From the NCBI RefSeq assembly GCF_001942495.1, contig NZ_MKZS01000001.1, forward strand, positions 771,128-820,175: 49,048 nt of DNA, given 5' to 3'. The first letter of the stretch is position 1. Each line of letters begins with the position of its first letter. Below the pieces are notes generated by a model. It was not told where the DNA came from. It was given only the letters and a program-made list of their open reading frames with translations, and ran no database searches. The position numbers were made by a program, and so were the translations under genes. Shown piece by piece: positions 7,731-17,954 of this stretch. This DNA comes from Moorena bouillonii PNG. Its GTDB lineage: Bacteria; Cyanobacteriota; Cyanobacteriia; Cyanobacteriales; Coleofasciculaceae.

Positions 7731-9351
7731 TGTATCCACAGACATTATCCAAAGAATTCAATCCTTTAGGGATAAATTTGGTGAACCACATCTGTATTTC
7801 GCCTATCATGCCGCGTTTCCCATTGCTCTGACACCTGATTTGCTCTACTGTCTGTGGGCTAACTTTCAGCAAGATATACGAAACGAAAATTTAAAGATTC
7901 CCTGGATAGCAGTAGCAGACTTACTACTATCCCCTCTCTGTCATGAAGTCGGACATGAGCTATACGAGATAGAGCCGGAGACACGAAATGTATTGCTAGA
8001 GCAACTAAACAACAATCCTCGATTTAACCAACATAATCATCAGCGCATTAAAACTTTAGCTCATTTCCTGCTGGCTTATATAAAACCACAACTCAAGAGT
8101 GGCAAAAATTCTGTTCGGACTATTGCCCAAGCTCAACGGTGGACTGCCCTAGCATATATTGACCCTGAAGCAGCAGCTCGTGACTTAGCTTTACAACTGA
8201 CCCAATTAAGTCTAGATCAAAAAACAGAGTGGGTGCGGATGTCTAAGCTAGCCGAAACACTAGCTACTCCCCTCAGGGAAGGACAATTTGAGCATTTATT
8301 GATCTACCTTGAAGGGATGCGCGACTTAGCTCGTGGCCATGAACAAAGAGCAGCCTCTAAATTTGACCAGTTGCCAACCCACCATAATCGCCTAGTCGTA
8401 GCAGGAGTTACTTTACCTATTCCAGAATTTGAGGAGTCAGTTTGGACTATTAATACTGTTAAAGTCCCTCCTCCGTCTTTACATGAATTGGAGTTTGAAA
8501 AGGCTGAACTGATTAAAAAACCTAGATTTATGGGATTGGGTTCAAAATGGGTGATCAATTGTTATTGGGGTCAGGCAGAAGTTTTTTATGAACAACTGGG
8601 AAAGTATAGTCTAAGTGTATTGGAAATGGTATACATCCCAGGAGGGGAATTTCACATGGGCTCACCAAAGAAAGAGGGGGACTATCGAGAACAACCCCAA
8701 CATCTAGTTAACGTTGCTCCCTTCTTTCTGAGTAGGTTTCCTGTGACTCAAGCCCAGTGGCAAGCTATTGCCAGGAACGATAAAGTTAGGATTGACTTAC
8801 CACCTGCTCCCTCACGCTTCCCAGGTGAAAACCTGCCAGTAGAAGGGGTTACCTGGTTCGAGGCAATTGAGTTTTGTGAGCGCTTGCAACTCAAAACAAG
8901 TAGACCCTATCGCCTACCCAGTGAAGCAGAATGGGAATATGCCTGTCGTGCTGGCACAGCTACTCCTTTTCACTTTGGTGAAACTATTTCTCCAGAAGTA
9001 GGGACTTATGATGGCACTCAAGAATACCGTTCTGGACCAAAGCGTTATTACTATTTTAGTCAACAGACAACGGAAGTTGGCTCTCATCAAGCAGCTAATG
9101 CCTTTGGACTAGAGGACCTCCATGGTAATCTCTGGGAGTGGTGTGCCGACCACTGGTATGAAAACTATATTGATGCACCCGTAGACGGAACTGCTAGGAC
9201 AACTAACTCTAGAGAATCCCATCGGGTAATACGGGGAGGGTCTTGGATGGACCCTCCCAACGTTTGTCGTTCTGGCTATCGCAATGGTGTTCCTCCGGAC
9301 AATAAAGTTCTCACCATTGGTTTGCGAGTTGCTTTGTCCATAGAAGCATAA
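7717..9351 (+). CDS. FGE-sulfatase-fold protein with large N-terminal helical domain; probable third component of the MoxR/vWA system
   Basis: Residues 1-290 are a mostly helical domain (IPWIAVADLLLSPLCHEVGHELYE; RTIAQAQRWTALAYIDPEAAARDLAL) that I recall from cyanobacterial proteins encoded beside MoxR/vWA pairs. Residues 300-542 are a formylglycine-generating-enzyme/SUMF1 domain: VYIPGGEFHMGSP, FLSRFPVTQAQW, YRLPSEAEWEYACRAG, DLHGNLWEWCADHW, VIRGGSWMDPPNVCRSGYRNG. A true FGE has two copper-binding cysteines near the C-terminus. Here the first is replaced (GGSWMDPP) and only the later Cys remains, so sulfatase maturation is unlikely. Such domains often act in ligand binding, as in diversity-generating systems. 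It has no signal peptide. The start at ATG 7717 is the first ATG in this frame before the conserved domain. Confidence 0.85.
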   Translation: MIQASVSTDIIQRIQSFRDKFGEPHLYFAYHAAFPIALTPDLLYCLWANFQQDIRNENLKIPWIAVADLLLSPLCHEVGHELYEIEPETRNVLLEQLNNNPRFNQHNHQRIKTLAHFLLAYIKPQLKSGKNSVRTIAQAQRWTALAYIDPEAAARDLALQLTQLSLDQKTEWVRMSKLAETLATPLREGQFEHLLIYLEGMRDLARGHEQRAASKFDQLPTHHNRLVVAGVTLPIPEFEESVWTINTVKVPPPSLHELEFEKAELIKKPRFMGLGSKWVINCYWGQAEVFYEQLGKYSLSVLEMVYIPGGEFHMGSPKKEGDYREQPQHLVNVAPFFLSRFPVTQAQWQAIARNDKVRIDLPPAPSRFPGENLPVEGVTWFEAIEFCERLQLKTSRPYRLPSEAEWEYACRAGTATPFHFGETISPEVGTYDGTQEYRSGPKRYYYFSQQTTEVGSHQAANAFGLEDLHGNLWEWCADHWYENYIDAPVDGTARTTNSRESHRVIRGGSWMDPPNVCRSGYRNGVPPDNKVLTIGLRVALSIEA

Positions 9352-9414
9352 AATTGATATCAAATACCATATAATTTGACCTTGTTTTAAAAAAAAAACT
9401 TTTTATGGATCAAT

Positions 9415-10137
9415 ATGACTATTCTATATGAACTTAAAATCCGGAAACTCGGATTAATAGAATTACTGGTGATTGCTTTTTATATTTACTTTAAAAATAT
9501 CAAAAACTTTATGATAACCTATTTAACTATACTAGTACCTTTTTCAGTAATTTTGTATACTTTACAAGTATATTTTGTTCCTTTTTTTTGGCAATCATGG
9601 TTATTATTGGTTATAATTTATTCAACTATTTTTTCAGAGGTTTTACTGATAGTTTGCTCTATCATTACAGAGAATTTCATCCTAAGCATAAAAACGAATT
9701 TAAATAATGTGATTCAGGTAGTGCTATCACGTTTACTTGCTCTGATTGGTTTGAATTTAAGATTTGATTCCATTTGTGGCAGTGGCTTATTATTGATGAT
9801 TATTCCAGGCATTATTTATTGGGTAAATAACGGTTACTATGGTTTAGCTTTTGTCCTAAGAGACCAAAGGTGTGGAGCAGCGTTTGCATATAGTCGAGCT
9901 ATCGTTAAAGGGAATTGGTGGAGAGTATTTTTATTCGGATTTATTAATTTGTTTGTAATTTTTGGATCATTCCAAATATTTAGTAAACTTTTCAGTTTTA
10001 TCCCAATTATTAAGTCTTCAGAAGTCTTAATGACAGTTCTAACAAGTCTATTATCTGGATTTATATCTGTCGTACCTTTAGTAGGTTATATACTTCTATT
10101 TTTTAACTTAGAGTTCCAGAAAAATCTGCAGAGCTAA
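9415..10137 (+). CDS. Polytopic membrane protein, function unknown
   Basis: The 240 residues contain about five or six hydrophobic helices. The segment LLMIIPGIIYWVNNGYYGLAFVLRDQ ... GNWWRVFLFGF resembles bacterial membrane proteins with a GxWWR-type motif (glycerophosphodiesterase membrane-domain-like or DUF975-like). I cannot place it more precisely. The gene is visibly more AT-rich than its neighbours and follows an A-run (9389-9399). It is co-directional with the FGE gene, 63 bp downstream, and converges on the protease unit. It may be a late passenger rather than a system component. Confidence 0.6.
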   Translation: MTILYELKIRKLGLIELLVIAFYIYFKNIKNFMITYLTILVPFSVILYTLQVYFVPFFWQSWLLLVIIYSTIFSEVLLIVCSIITENFILSIKTNLNNVIQVVLSRLLALIGLNLRFDSICGSGLLLMIIPGIIYWVNNGYYGLAFVLRDQRCGAAFAYSRAIVKGNWWRVFLFGFINLFVIFGSFQIFSKLFSFIPIIKSSEVLMTVLTSLLSGFISVVPLVGYILLFFNLEFQKNLQS

Positions 10138-10160
10138 TGACAGCGTAATTATGCTCAGTT

Positions 10161-11054
10161 CTAACCAAGCTTTTCGTCAATTTCCTCAATCTGCAATTTA
10201 AGTTTATCACGTTTACCTTTTTCTTCTGAGATCTCCACATCTAACTTAAATTCAGTACTAGGGTCATTGGCAATAGCCCGTTTTTTCTCCAATTTCCGAA
10301 GTCTTGCCCTTCCTATATCATAAAGCTCTTCTAAATCTTCCAATTCTTGCTCAAGGCGACGGCGCTTTCGAGGTGTTAACGGTTTAGAATTAGTCGAATT
10401 TTGCCCCAATTGCCGTAATTCAGACCAAGATTGATTCAAAACCTGAGTAGGAACTAAAAATCCGGCTTTAACATTCTCTCTGCGCTTGTCTGCTGCTACT
10501 GCCATCCCCACCACTCCTGCTAACTCCTCATCCCACACAGGAGCACCGCTAAATCCTGGCTCAACTTGATACCCAGGAACTTTAATATCTTCTATCTGTA
10601 GCCAGCCTTTGGCATTTTTGTCTCGCAATACTGCCGATGCCCATACCCCATTATCATGCCGTTTGGGAAAACCAAAAACTCTGATCGAATGGTTCCACAA
10701 ATTCTGTGCTGTCACTAACTGCACTGGTTGAGCGGAGTCAGGTAATTTACTATTGAGCCTTAACCCAGCAATATCTTCAATTACTTCAGTCTCGGAAACA
10801 GGTTTCCAAAACACCACACTAGCGGTTAGTTTCTGACCGGGAGCAATCAAGGGAAAATCCAAGTGAATTGGTTCAGTAGGAGCCTCTTGAGTAGTTTGTA
10901 AAATTCCCAAGGCTTCAGTAATCACATGAGCACAGGTTAGCAAATAGCCGTTGGATACTAAAAACCCTGCTCCCACAACTGCGCCATTGCTATGATAGAT
11001 TCTAACAATAGAGGTTTTAAACCCTTCAAAGGAATTAGTGGTCTGGTTAGCCAT
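10161..11054 (-). CDS. Cytosolic trypsin-like serine protease with C-terminal effector-associated helical domain
   Basis: A chymotrypsin-fold protease covers residues 10-205 with a recognisable triad: His43 in TCAHV, Asp94 in IEDIAGLRL, Ser169 in GFSGAPVW. There is no signal peptide or membrane helix, so it acts in the cytosol, unlike HtrA/Deg proteins, and it has no PDZ domain. Residues 228-297 are a charged helical domain (KRRRLEQELEDLEELYD ... KLKLQIEEIDEKLG) that aligns to the N-terminus of the iSTAND protein at 2433. In cyanobacterial conflict systems such effector-associated domains couple a protease effector to STAND-type sensors. The gene starts 4 bp after the Trypco1 gene, so the two form one operon, convergent with the MoxR/vWA/FGE genes. 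Confidence 0.85.
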   Translation of the reverse strand: MANQTTNSFEGFKTSIVRIYHSNGAVVGAGFLVSNGYLLTCAHVITEALGILQTTQEAPTEPIHLDFPLIAPGQKLTASVVFWKPVSETEVIEDIAGLRLNSKLPDSAQPVQLVTAQNLWNHSIRVFGFPKRHDNGVWASAVLRDKNAKGWLQIEDIKVPGYQVEPGFSGAPVWDEELAGVVGMAVAADKRRENVKAGFLVPTQVLNQSWSELRQLGQNSTNSKPLTPRKRRRLEQELEDLEELYDIGRARLRKLEKKRAIANDPSTEFKLDVEISEEKGKRDKLKLQIEEIDEKLG

Positions 11055-11058
11055 TGAC

Positions 11059-11397
11059 TTATTTAGATTTATCTTGGGACCATTTCAGAGTAATTTCGTA
11101 GCTAACCTCACCACCGACAGAGGTAAAGATTGCCCCAGCATCAGCAGTGAGCTTCAACCCAATTTTAACCTCTACTTGATCAGCAGGAGTATCGAGGTCA
11201 CGCAATTTGGAAATAATCGTAGACGCCACAGGTTTAACCTTTTCCAGTGCTTCTTCAAAGGACTGTTGAGCTTTAAGCACATACTTCCCAGAGGGTAAAG
11301 CTACCCGTTCAATGGCGTTGCTTTCTGGTTCTTCGACCTCCACCAGGAACGTAGTGCCATCGGACAAGGAAAATTCAGCCAGCTGTTTTTCTTTCAT
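11059..11397 (-). CDS. Trypco1-type (CU044_2847 family) small protein, trypsin-co-occurring
   Basis: The protein has 112 residues with a beta-rich N-terminus (LAEFSLSDGTTFLVEVEEPE), a helix (QSFEEALEKVKPVASTIISKLRD) and a C-terminal strand pair (GLKLTADAGAIFTSVGGEVSYEITLKW). This matches my memory of the CU044_2847/Trypco1 family, which is encoded next to trypsin-like proteases in conflict systems. I chose the ATG at 11397 because the family homology begins at MKEKQLAEFSL; the longer frame to 11439 adds a hydrophobic stretch unlike the family. It is the first gene of a two-gene unit with the protease and may regulate or adapt it. Confidence 0.78.
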   Translation of the reverse strand: MKEKQLAEFSLSDGTTFLVEVEEPESNAIERVALPSGKYVLKAQQSFEEALEKVKPVASTIISKLRDLDTPADQVEVKIGLKLTADAGAIFTSVGGEVSYEITLKWSQDKSK

Positions 11398-12745
<1,348 letters not shown>

Positions 12746-12762
12746 GGAATTGAACCGTAGTT

Positions 12763-12913
12763 AGCGGTCAGCGGTCAGTTATCAGCAGTCAGCGATCAGT
12801 TATCAGCAGTCAGCGGTCAGCCGTTGGCCTTTTGCCTTTGGTTGATAGCTGATACGCGACACACTGATAGCTTGTAACTGATCGCTGATAGCTGATAGCT
12901 GACCGCTGAATGC
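12763..12913. repeat. Long palindromic heptamer-rich array after hemB
   Basis: The left part is built of CAGCGGTCAGTTATCAG/CAGTCAGCGATCAG units. The right part (12863-12913) holds their reverse complements (CTGATCGCTGATAGCTGATAGCTGACCGCTG). The two halves could fold into a long hairpin around TTGGCCTTTTGCCTTTGG. The same CAGCTATCAG vocabulary recurs at 45529-45584. It may end hemB transcription. Confidence 0.7.
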
Positions 12914-13013
12914 TTACCTAGGCTGTAGTCTGTAGACTATAGGAACAACACAAGCAAGCCTATAGTTGATAGTCTAGAGTCGAGAAAGGAAAAGTCGCTA
13001 GGTTACACATAAT

Positions 13014-14144
13014 ATGGTGGTGAAGCAAAATGAGCTAGAGCAATGCTATAGAGTTCTTGAACTGGAGCCTGGAGCATCACCGGAAGAAGTGAACCAGGCT
13101 TACAAGGATTTAGCATTTATTTGGCATCCCGATCGTGTTCCTGAGGATAATCCTCGCCTCAAGCAAAAAGCTGAAGAAAAACTTAAGTTACTCAATCAGG
13201 CACGAGAAAAATTGCGATCGCATCATAAATCACCCACTGCTTCACAAAAACAAGCTAGGGGCAGAACACAGTATCGGAATTATCGTAATTCGAATCCCAG
13301 ACCAAAACCACCACCATCAGCGCAACCAAACCCACCAAACTATTACAAATACAAACAACCAGAACGATCTAGAGCCCAATCATCAACGACCGCTCAATCT
13401 CGGACCCCCAAGACCCCTGCTAACGCTAGAGCCCAACCATACACTCCCGCCCAACCTCGCACTCCCAAGACTCCTGCTAACGCTAGAGCCCAACCATACA
13501 CTCCCGCCCAACCTCGGACCCCCAAGACCCCTGCTGAATCAACAGCCCAACCATACACTCCCGCCCAACCTCGGACTCCCAAGACCCCTGCTGAATCAAG
13601 AGCCCAACCATACACTCCCGCCCAACCTCAGAATACCAAGCCCCCTGCTGAATCAAGAGCCCAACCATCCACTCCCGCCCAAACTCGGACTACTCAAGCC
13701 CAAGCTCGGACTGCCCAGCCCCCCGGTAACTCTAGAACCCAGCCATCCACGACTGCTCAAACTCGGGCTCCCAAAGCCCCTCCTGACTTGAGTGGGGCTG
13801 ATTTTAGGGGAGCAGACCTCAAAGAAAGAGATTTCTCAAATCGGAATCTCCAATCCGCTAACTTAAGTCAGGCTAACCTAAAAGACGGCTTTCTCCATCG
13901 GGTCAATCTTGCTGAGGCTAACCTCGAAGGTGCTAATCTATTTAGAGCCAATTTATTTCAAGCTAACCTCAGTAAGGCTAACTTACGAGAGGCTAATCTG
14001 ATTGGAGCTGATTTGAGTGGAGCTGATTTGAGTGGAGCTGACATGAGTGGAGCTAAAGTGGGTTCTAATGGTAAGCTCTTGGTGAAACTGACAGGGGCAA
14101 ACCTAAGGGGGGCAGTTTTGCCCGATGGCAGTATCCACGACTAG
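13014..14144 (+). CDS. DnaJ-domain protein with proline-rich tandem repeats and C-terminal pentapeptide repeats
   Basis: Residues 8-66 are a J domain (CYRVLELEPGASPEEVNQAY; the HPD motif at 38-40 is intact), so it should stimulate an Hsp70/DnaK ATPase. A low-complexity Pro/Thr/Gln/Ala linker follows with five 19-residue repeats (type RTPKTPANARAQPYTPAQP, DNA 13401-13685). From about residue 258 there are A(N/D)Lxx pentapeptide repeats forming a right-handed beta-helix (LSGADFRGADLKERDFSNRN ... ANLRGAVLPDG). No transmembrane segment is seen. The fusion probably brings DnaK to a partner bound by the beta-helix; the partner is unknown. The gene is flanked by repeat-rich DNA. Confidence 0.9.
   Translation: MVVKQNELEQCYRVLELEPGASPEEVNQAYKDLAFIWHPDRVPEDNPRLKQKAEEKLKLLNQAREKLRSHHKSPTASQKQARGRTQYRNYRNSNPRPKPPPSAQPNPPNYYKYKQPERSRAQSSTTAQSRTPKTPANARAQPYTPAQPRTPKTPANARAQPYTPAQPRTPKTPAESTAQPYTPAQPRTPKTPAESRAQPYTPAQPQNTKPPAESRAQPSTPAQTRTTQAQARTAQPPGNSRTQPSTTAQTRAPKAPPDLSGADFRGADLKERDFSNRNLQSANLSQANLKDGFLHRVNLAEANLEGANLFRANLFQANLSKANLREANLIGADLSGADLSGADMSGAKVGSNGKLLVKLTGANLRGAVLPDGSIHD
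13401..13685 (+). repeat. 57-bp tandem repeat, five units, in the DnaJ/pentapeptide gene
   Basis: Units begin at 13401, 13458, 13515, 13572 and 13629, each 57 bp (19 codons) and very similar to each other. Reading frame is kept. Copy number probably varies among strains. Confidence 0.88.
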
Positions 14145-14187
14145 GAGCAACTTTGTAGTACATAGCAAAAACAACAGCAAATTTGGA

Positions 14188-14421
14188 TTATTGATCATCC
14201 CTTTCCAAATCTGGGAAGGGGAGAACAGGCAATCTCTCCCCTCGAAACACTTCCTCACTACTAATACCTGTGGTTTCTAACCATGAACCGATAGCTTGTA
14301 TTGAGAGTATACCTAAGAGCATTGGAGCAGTGCCTAGACTTACGAAGAATTTTGTGGGCATTTCTAAATTAAACAGGTCAGCAGACCTGATTTCTGGTAT
14401 TTCGGGTTTAGAAGAAGACAT
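14188..14421 (-). CDS. Small conserved-looking membrane protein, unknown function
   Basis: The 77 residues contain one hydrophobic helix (FFVSLGTAPMLLGILSIQAIG) and a C-terminal LPFPDLERD tail. It resembles small hypothetical proteins I recall from other cyanobacteria, but I cannot name a family. The start is the ATG at 14421 (MSSSKPEIPEI); the frame also has an ATG at 14481, but its extra 20 residues look unconserved. It converges with the DnaJ-fusion gene. Confidence 0.5.
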   Translation of the reverse strand: MSSSKPEIPEIRSADLFNLEMPTKFFVSLGTAPMLLGILSIQAIGSWLETTGISSEEVFRGERLPVLPFPDLERDDQ

Positions 14422-14705
14422 CTGGGTTAGTTTTAGTACAAATGAACTAAACAAAGCCGAAAATTTAACATTGGGGCACAAGAGCAGAAGTTAGGCAGCA
14501 ATGGGCTGCTACCTGAGTAGTATTGACTTGGGAACCGATTGTCATGTAGTCCTGTGAGTGAGGATTTCAACCTCTATTGTCAGCTACATTAATTTTATTT
14601 GCCCAACAAATAAGTAGTCTTCAGAAAATTGTGCTTAAATCAAGGCGAGCATCTAAGATATGAAGAAATCATTCGTCCGTTACCAGTCCAGTTAATCAAT
14701 TTGTG

Positions 14706-17700
14706 ATGTTGGATGTCGATCAGCGTCTCCCAAAAGCTCCTCCGTCCTCCCTTGCCAAGTGGGCTTATTGTGCCATTAGGCAACCCGGGTTATCCATACG
14801 AATCCGTTTGCGAGGGAACAATTTGCACATTCTGTGTGAAAACCCTCAAGGAGTAGAAGCAAATAAGGTGGTCAACCGCCTTATCAAAGCCCTGAAACTG
14901 CAACAGGGAGAAGTTCAGTTTCCCCTAGACTTAGCAAACCCGATCTATCAAATAATTGTTTATGGGCGTCGAGTGGGCCAGAAGCGTCCAGACTGGATTA
15001 AGCAAATTGCTATTAAACTACCGACCGATGATACCACTCATGCTTCTAACCAATCTTCCCAGACGTCTTTCGATGCCATAACCACTGATGCGGACTTAAC
15101 TGTCTCAAACGAAAGTCTTGCCCGTTCTGGTTCGCCAGATGCGATCGCTCGTTATCTCAGTGAATCCCTGAGTTACCTAGGTGTCAGTGTTAAAGTCCGG
15201 ATCCAAAATCAAGATTCCAAAGCTAGAAGATTCTTAGGGGCAACTTCTAACCTTCACCCTTCACCCCCTAACCGACGGCTCTGGATAATTTGTAATTCTA
15301 ACTACAGCCCAGATCCGTCCTTACTATCTGAGCCAATCATCGACCGGTTACATTCCTTGCAACTCCAAGGGTTTCGGGATGCCGTGATTTGCTTTCAGGT
15401 AAGTGGCGAAGCCACTCCTGATTGGAAGCAGCGAGTGGATTTGACCCCTCCAGAACAAGTCCTCAAGGAATGGGCTCGTTGGGGAGATGTAGAAGCAATC
15501 CAGCGGTTATTAAATCAGGGCTTGGCAGCAGTGGGAATAACCGTTAGAGCCATTCTTAAAGAAAGCACCCTACATGTATTTTGTAGCTTCATCCACCGCC
15601 GGAAAACTATTGCCCCAGAAAAAGAAACTGTAGTCAGTGCCATTGCCTCAGTACTGGATTTAATTGCTCCTCAAGGAATCCATGGTGCCACTATTTATGG
15701 TGTAGATTCAAGTCAATTCCCTAGTCAAACCTTACTGTCTCAGCAAGCTGACTCTCTCCAACCCCCCTTTGGAAAGAATGATCAAGCTGTCAACAATTCC
15801 TTACTGCCAGAAACCGAATCCCCAGCCTGGATTCATTGGCTCAACTTACCAGGAGCAGACCACCAAAGTTTAGGAGAATCCACCTATTCCTTAGCTCAAA
15901 CAGGGCATCACCATGCCTTGACCTTTTTGTTGGAACGCTTACTCAATCCCGACATTGACCAACGATTGGTAACAGGTGGAATAAGGGTGAAAATTCGCCG
16001 TAAACAAGACTTGTTGCACATCATGAGCGAGGCAACGGTCTGTCCTCGAAAATCTCAGGTCACTCGAAAAATTACCCGCTTCCTAGAGCAGCTGGCTATG
16101 TCGGAAATTACTGGGTTACGGCTCTATGGACGTCGGGCTGGTGCTACCTCCCCCTCCTGGAACTATGGAGTTGATTTTGTTCATCGACAGCGTCTAGTCC
16201 CAGAAGCTACCCCAGAGTTTGCTGCCTCAGATGCCTACCTGAGTGATTTGGTAACTTCCACTGGGGAACCAGTACTGCGTCGTGATTTAACCCACCACGA
16301 TCTCAACCAGGGTTTAAAAGGAGCAGTTGATGGTCTAGTTTACATACTCCAGCGTTTGCTATGCTACTCTCAGCTATTTGTACCCACTGTAGAAAACCAA
16401 GACATGGGAGCCTTCTCAGACAAGAGACAGGCAAAGGGGAAATTATCTATCCAAGGCGTAACAGTAGCCATGGTATGGGGCGTAGCCGGATTACTACTAA
16501 CACTGATCACAGATTGGCGTTTTAGTGAGCTCCTACAGTCTCAAGCCTCACCATCAGCAGAAGTAAAGGCAGTGACTAACTCATCACCGAAACCCATTGC
16601 TTTGCCCCAAATATCTTTGCAGAAAGGGGCGGGTCTCGGGACTGAAAACTTCAACACCTCTGGGTTTACTGCTCCTGGGGATACCATGGTGATTATGAAT
16701 GAAAACGGCAATGCCACCATGGCAGCCATGCTGGCTGCAGCGCGATCGCCCAATCCTTCATTCAATAACCAGATGTTAGATGAAAAGCTAGCTCTGTACC
16801 AACAACGCCTGCTTCAGAGTGGTATCCCTGATGTACTGATTATGGGGAGTTCCAGAGCCATGCGGGGAATCGATCCCATTGCCCTCCAAGATGCCTTAGA
16901 AGAACAGGGCTATCCTGACATTGACGTCTTTAACTTTGGGGTTAATGGTGCCACAGCTCAGGTAGTAGACTTCATGGTTCGGCGCGTCTTAACTCCGGAG
17001 CAACTGCCTAAATTGATTATTTGGGCTGATGGGGTCAGAGCCTTTAACAATGGTCGAGTGGATGCTACCTACAACTCGATTATCGCATCACCAGGCTACC
17101 AAGCTCTAATGGCAGGAGTTTTTCCGAACCGCACTAAAGAACCGCCATTACCGACAGATGCCACAGACCAACCTCTAGAGGTTTTGAATGATAGTTATCA
17201 GTTCATTAGTGGCTGGCTAAATCAATCAATAGCAAAAATTTCGTTAACTTATCCTCACCGAAGCCAGCTCAAATCTCTGTTACAGGAAAAGTTGGTTGAC
17301 CTAGAAAAGTTCCTGCAACCAGACACAACCCAGACTGCCAAAAAGCCTCAAAATACATTATTACCAACGTGGAAAATTGACTTTGATGGCTTCCTGCCCC
17401 TGTCAACTCGTTTTAACACCGCTACCTACTACCAGAAACATCCTAAAGTTCCCGGTATTTATGATGGTGATTATCGGTATTTTCAGCTAGGAGGTCAGCA
17501 AGACAAAGCCCTAATAAATTTGATGGAATTTGCCCAGAAGCATGACATTAATATCGTTATGGTCAACCTACCATTGACTAAAGAATATTTAGATCCAGTG
17601 CGGACAAAATATGAGAAACAATTTCAGCGATACATGTACAATTTTGATTTAGAAGGGGGATTGATTTTCCGAGATTTCAATAAAATGTTGCTAACTAAAC

Positions 17701-17810
17701 ATGACTACTTTTCCGACCCCAGCCATCTCAACCGCTATGGTGCTTACCAAGTTTCTAACCAGTTGGCTAAAGATCCAATGATGCCTTGGTCATTAGTGAT
17801 TAGTGATTAA
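14706..17810 (+). CDS. DUF1574-type SGNH-like membrane protein with four N-terminal repeat modules
   Basis: The N-terminal 500 residues hold four diverged copies of one module: LSIRIRLRGNNLHILCENP, LSVKVRIQNQD...LWIICNS, ITVRAILKESTLHVFCSF and IRVKIRRKQDLLHIMSEA. Each is followed by a helix and a strand such as LRLYGRRAGATSPSW. A single membrane helix follows (VTVAMVWGVAGLLLTLITDW, about 590-612). The C-terminal half has SGNH-like blocks: VLIMGSSRAMRG with the candidate nucleophile Ser, and DPSHLNRYGAY with the Asp-His pair near residue 1005. This places it with the DUF1574/AlgX-like partners of MBOAT O-acyltransferases, and an MBOAT gene follows. It probably transfers or removes acyl groups on a cell-surface glycan; the substrate is unknown. 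A GTG at 14703 just precedes the chosen ATG. Confidence 0.8.
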   Translation: MLDVDQRLPKAPPSSLAKWAYCAIRQPGLSIRIRLRGNNLHILCENPQGVEANKVVNRLIKALKLQQGEVQFPLDLANPIYQIIVYGRRVGQKRPDWIKQIAIKLPTDDTTHASNQSSQTSFDAITTDADLTVSNESLARSGSPDAIARYLSESLSYLGVSVKVRIQNQDSKARRFLGATSNLHPSPPNRRLWIICNSNYSPDPSLLSEPIIDRLHSLQLQGFRDAVICFQVSGEATPDWKQRVDLTPPEQVLKEWARWGDVEAIQRLLNQGLAAVGITVRAILKESTLHVFCSFIHRRKTIAPEKETVVSAIASVLDLIAPQGIHGATIYGVDSSQFPSQTLLSQQADSLQPPFGKNDQAVNNSLLPETESPAWIHWLNLPGADHQSLGESTYSLAQTGHHHALTFLLERLLNPDIDQRLVTGGIRVKIRRKQDLLHIMSEATVCPRKSQVTRKITRFLEQLAMSEITGLRLYGRRAGATSPSWNYGVDFVHRQRLVPEATPEFAASDAYLSDLVTSTGEPVLRRDLTHHDLNQGLKGAVDGLVYILQRLLCYSQLFVPTVENQDMGAFSDKRQAKGKLSIQGVTVAMVWGVAGLLLTLITDWRFSELLQSQASPSAEVKAVTNSSPKPIALPQISLQKGAGLGTENFNTSGFTAPGDTMVIMNENGNATMAAMLAAARSPNPSFNNQMLDEKLALYQQRLLQSGIPDVLIMGSSRAMRGIDPIALQDALEEQGYPDIDVFNFGVNGATAQVVDFMVRRVLTPEQLPKLIIWADGVRAFNNGRVDATYNSIIASPGYQALMAGVFPNRTKEPPLPTDATDQPLEVLNDSYQFISGWLNQSIAKISLTYPHRSQLKSLLQEKLVDLEKFLQPDTTQTAKKPQNTLLPTWKIDFDGFLPLSTRFNTATYYQKHPKVPGIYDGDYRYFQLGGQQDKALINLMEFAQKHDINIVMVNLPLTKEYLDPVRTKYEKQFQRYMYNFDLEGGLIFRDFNKMLLTKHDYFSDPSHLNRYGAYQVSNQLAKDPMMPWSLVISD

Positions 17811-17846
17811 ATTATTAATTTTAAATTGAATAACAACCAATAATTA

Positions 17847-17954
17847 TATAGCGGTTTGCAACCCGCGCTAATTACCATAAGAACAAGTAGTCAGTAGTCA
17901 GTACTCAGTAGTCAAGATTCGTAATTATACTTAACCTACACGCAAACCGCTATA
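17847..17954. repeat. 108-bp MITE-like element with 13-bp terminal inverted repeats
   Basis: TATAGCGGTTTGC (17847-17859) and its exact reverse complement GCAAACCGCTATA (17942-17954) bound the element. The interior holds a GTAGTCAGTAGTCAGTACTCAGTAGTC array. It has no coding capacity and lies between the DUF1574 and MBOAT genes. Confidence 0.85.

Noticed and set aside
13135-13791. 218-codon ORF in another frame of the DnaJ-fusion gene
   Set aside because: It owes its length to the 57-bp repeats; the J domain and pentapeptides lie in the 13014 frame.
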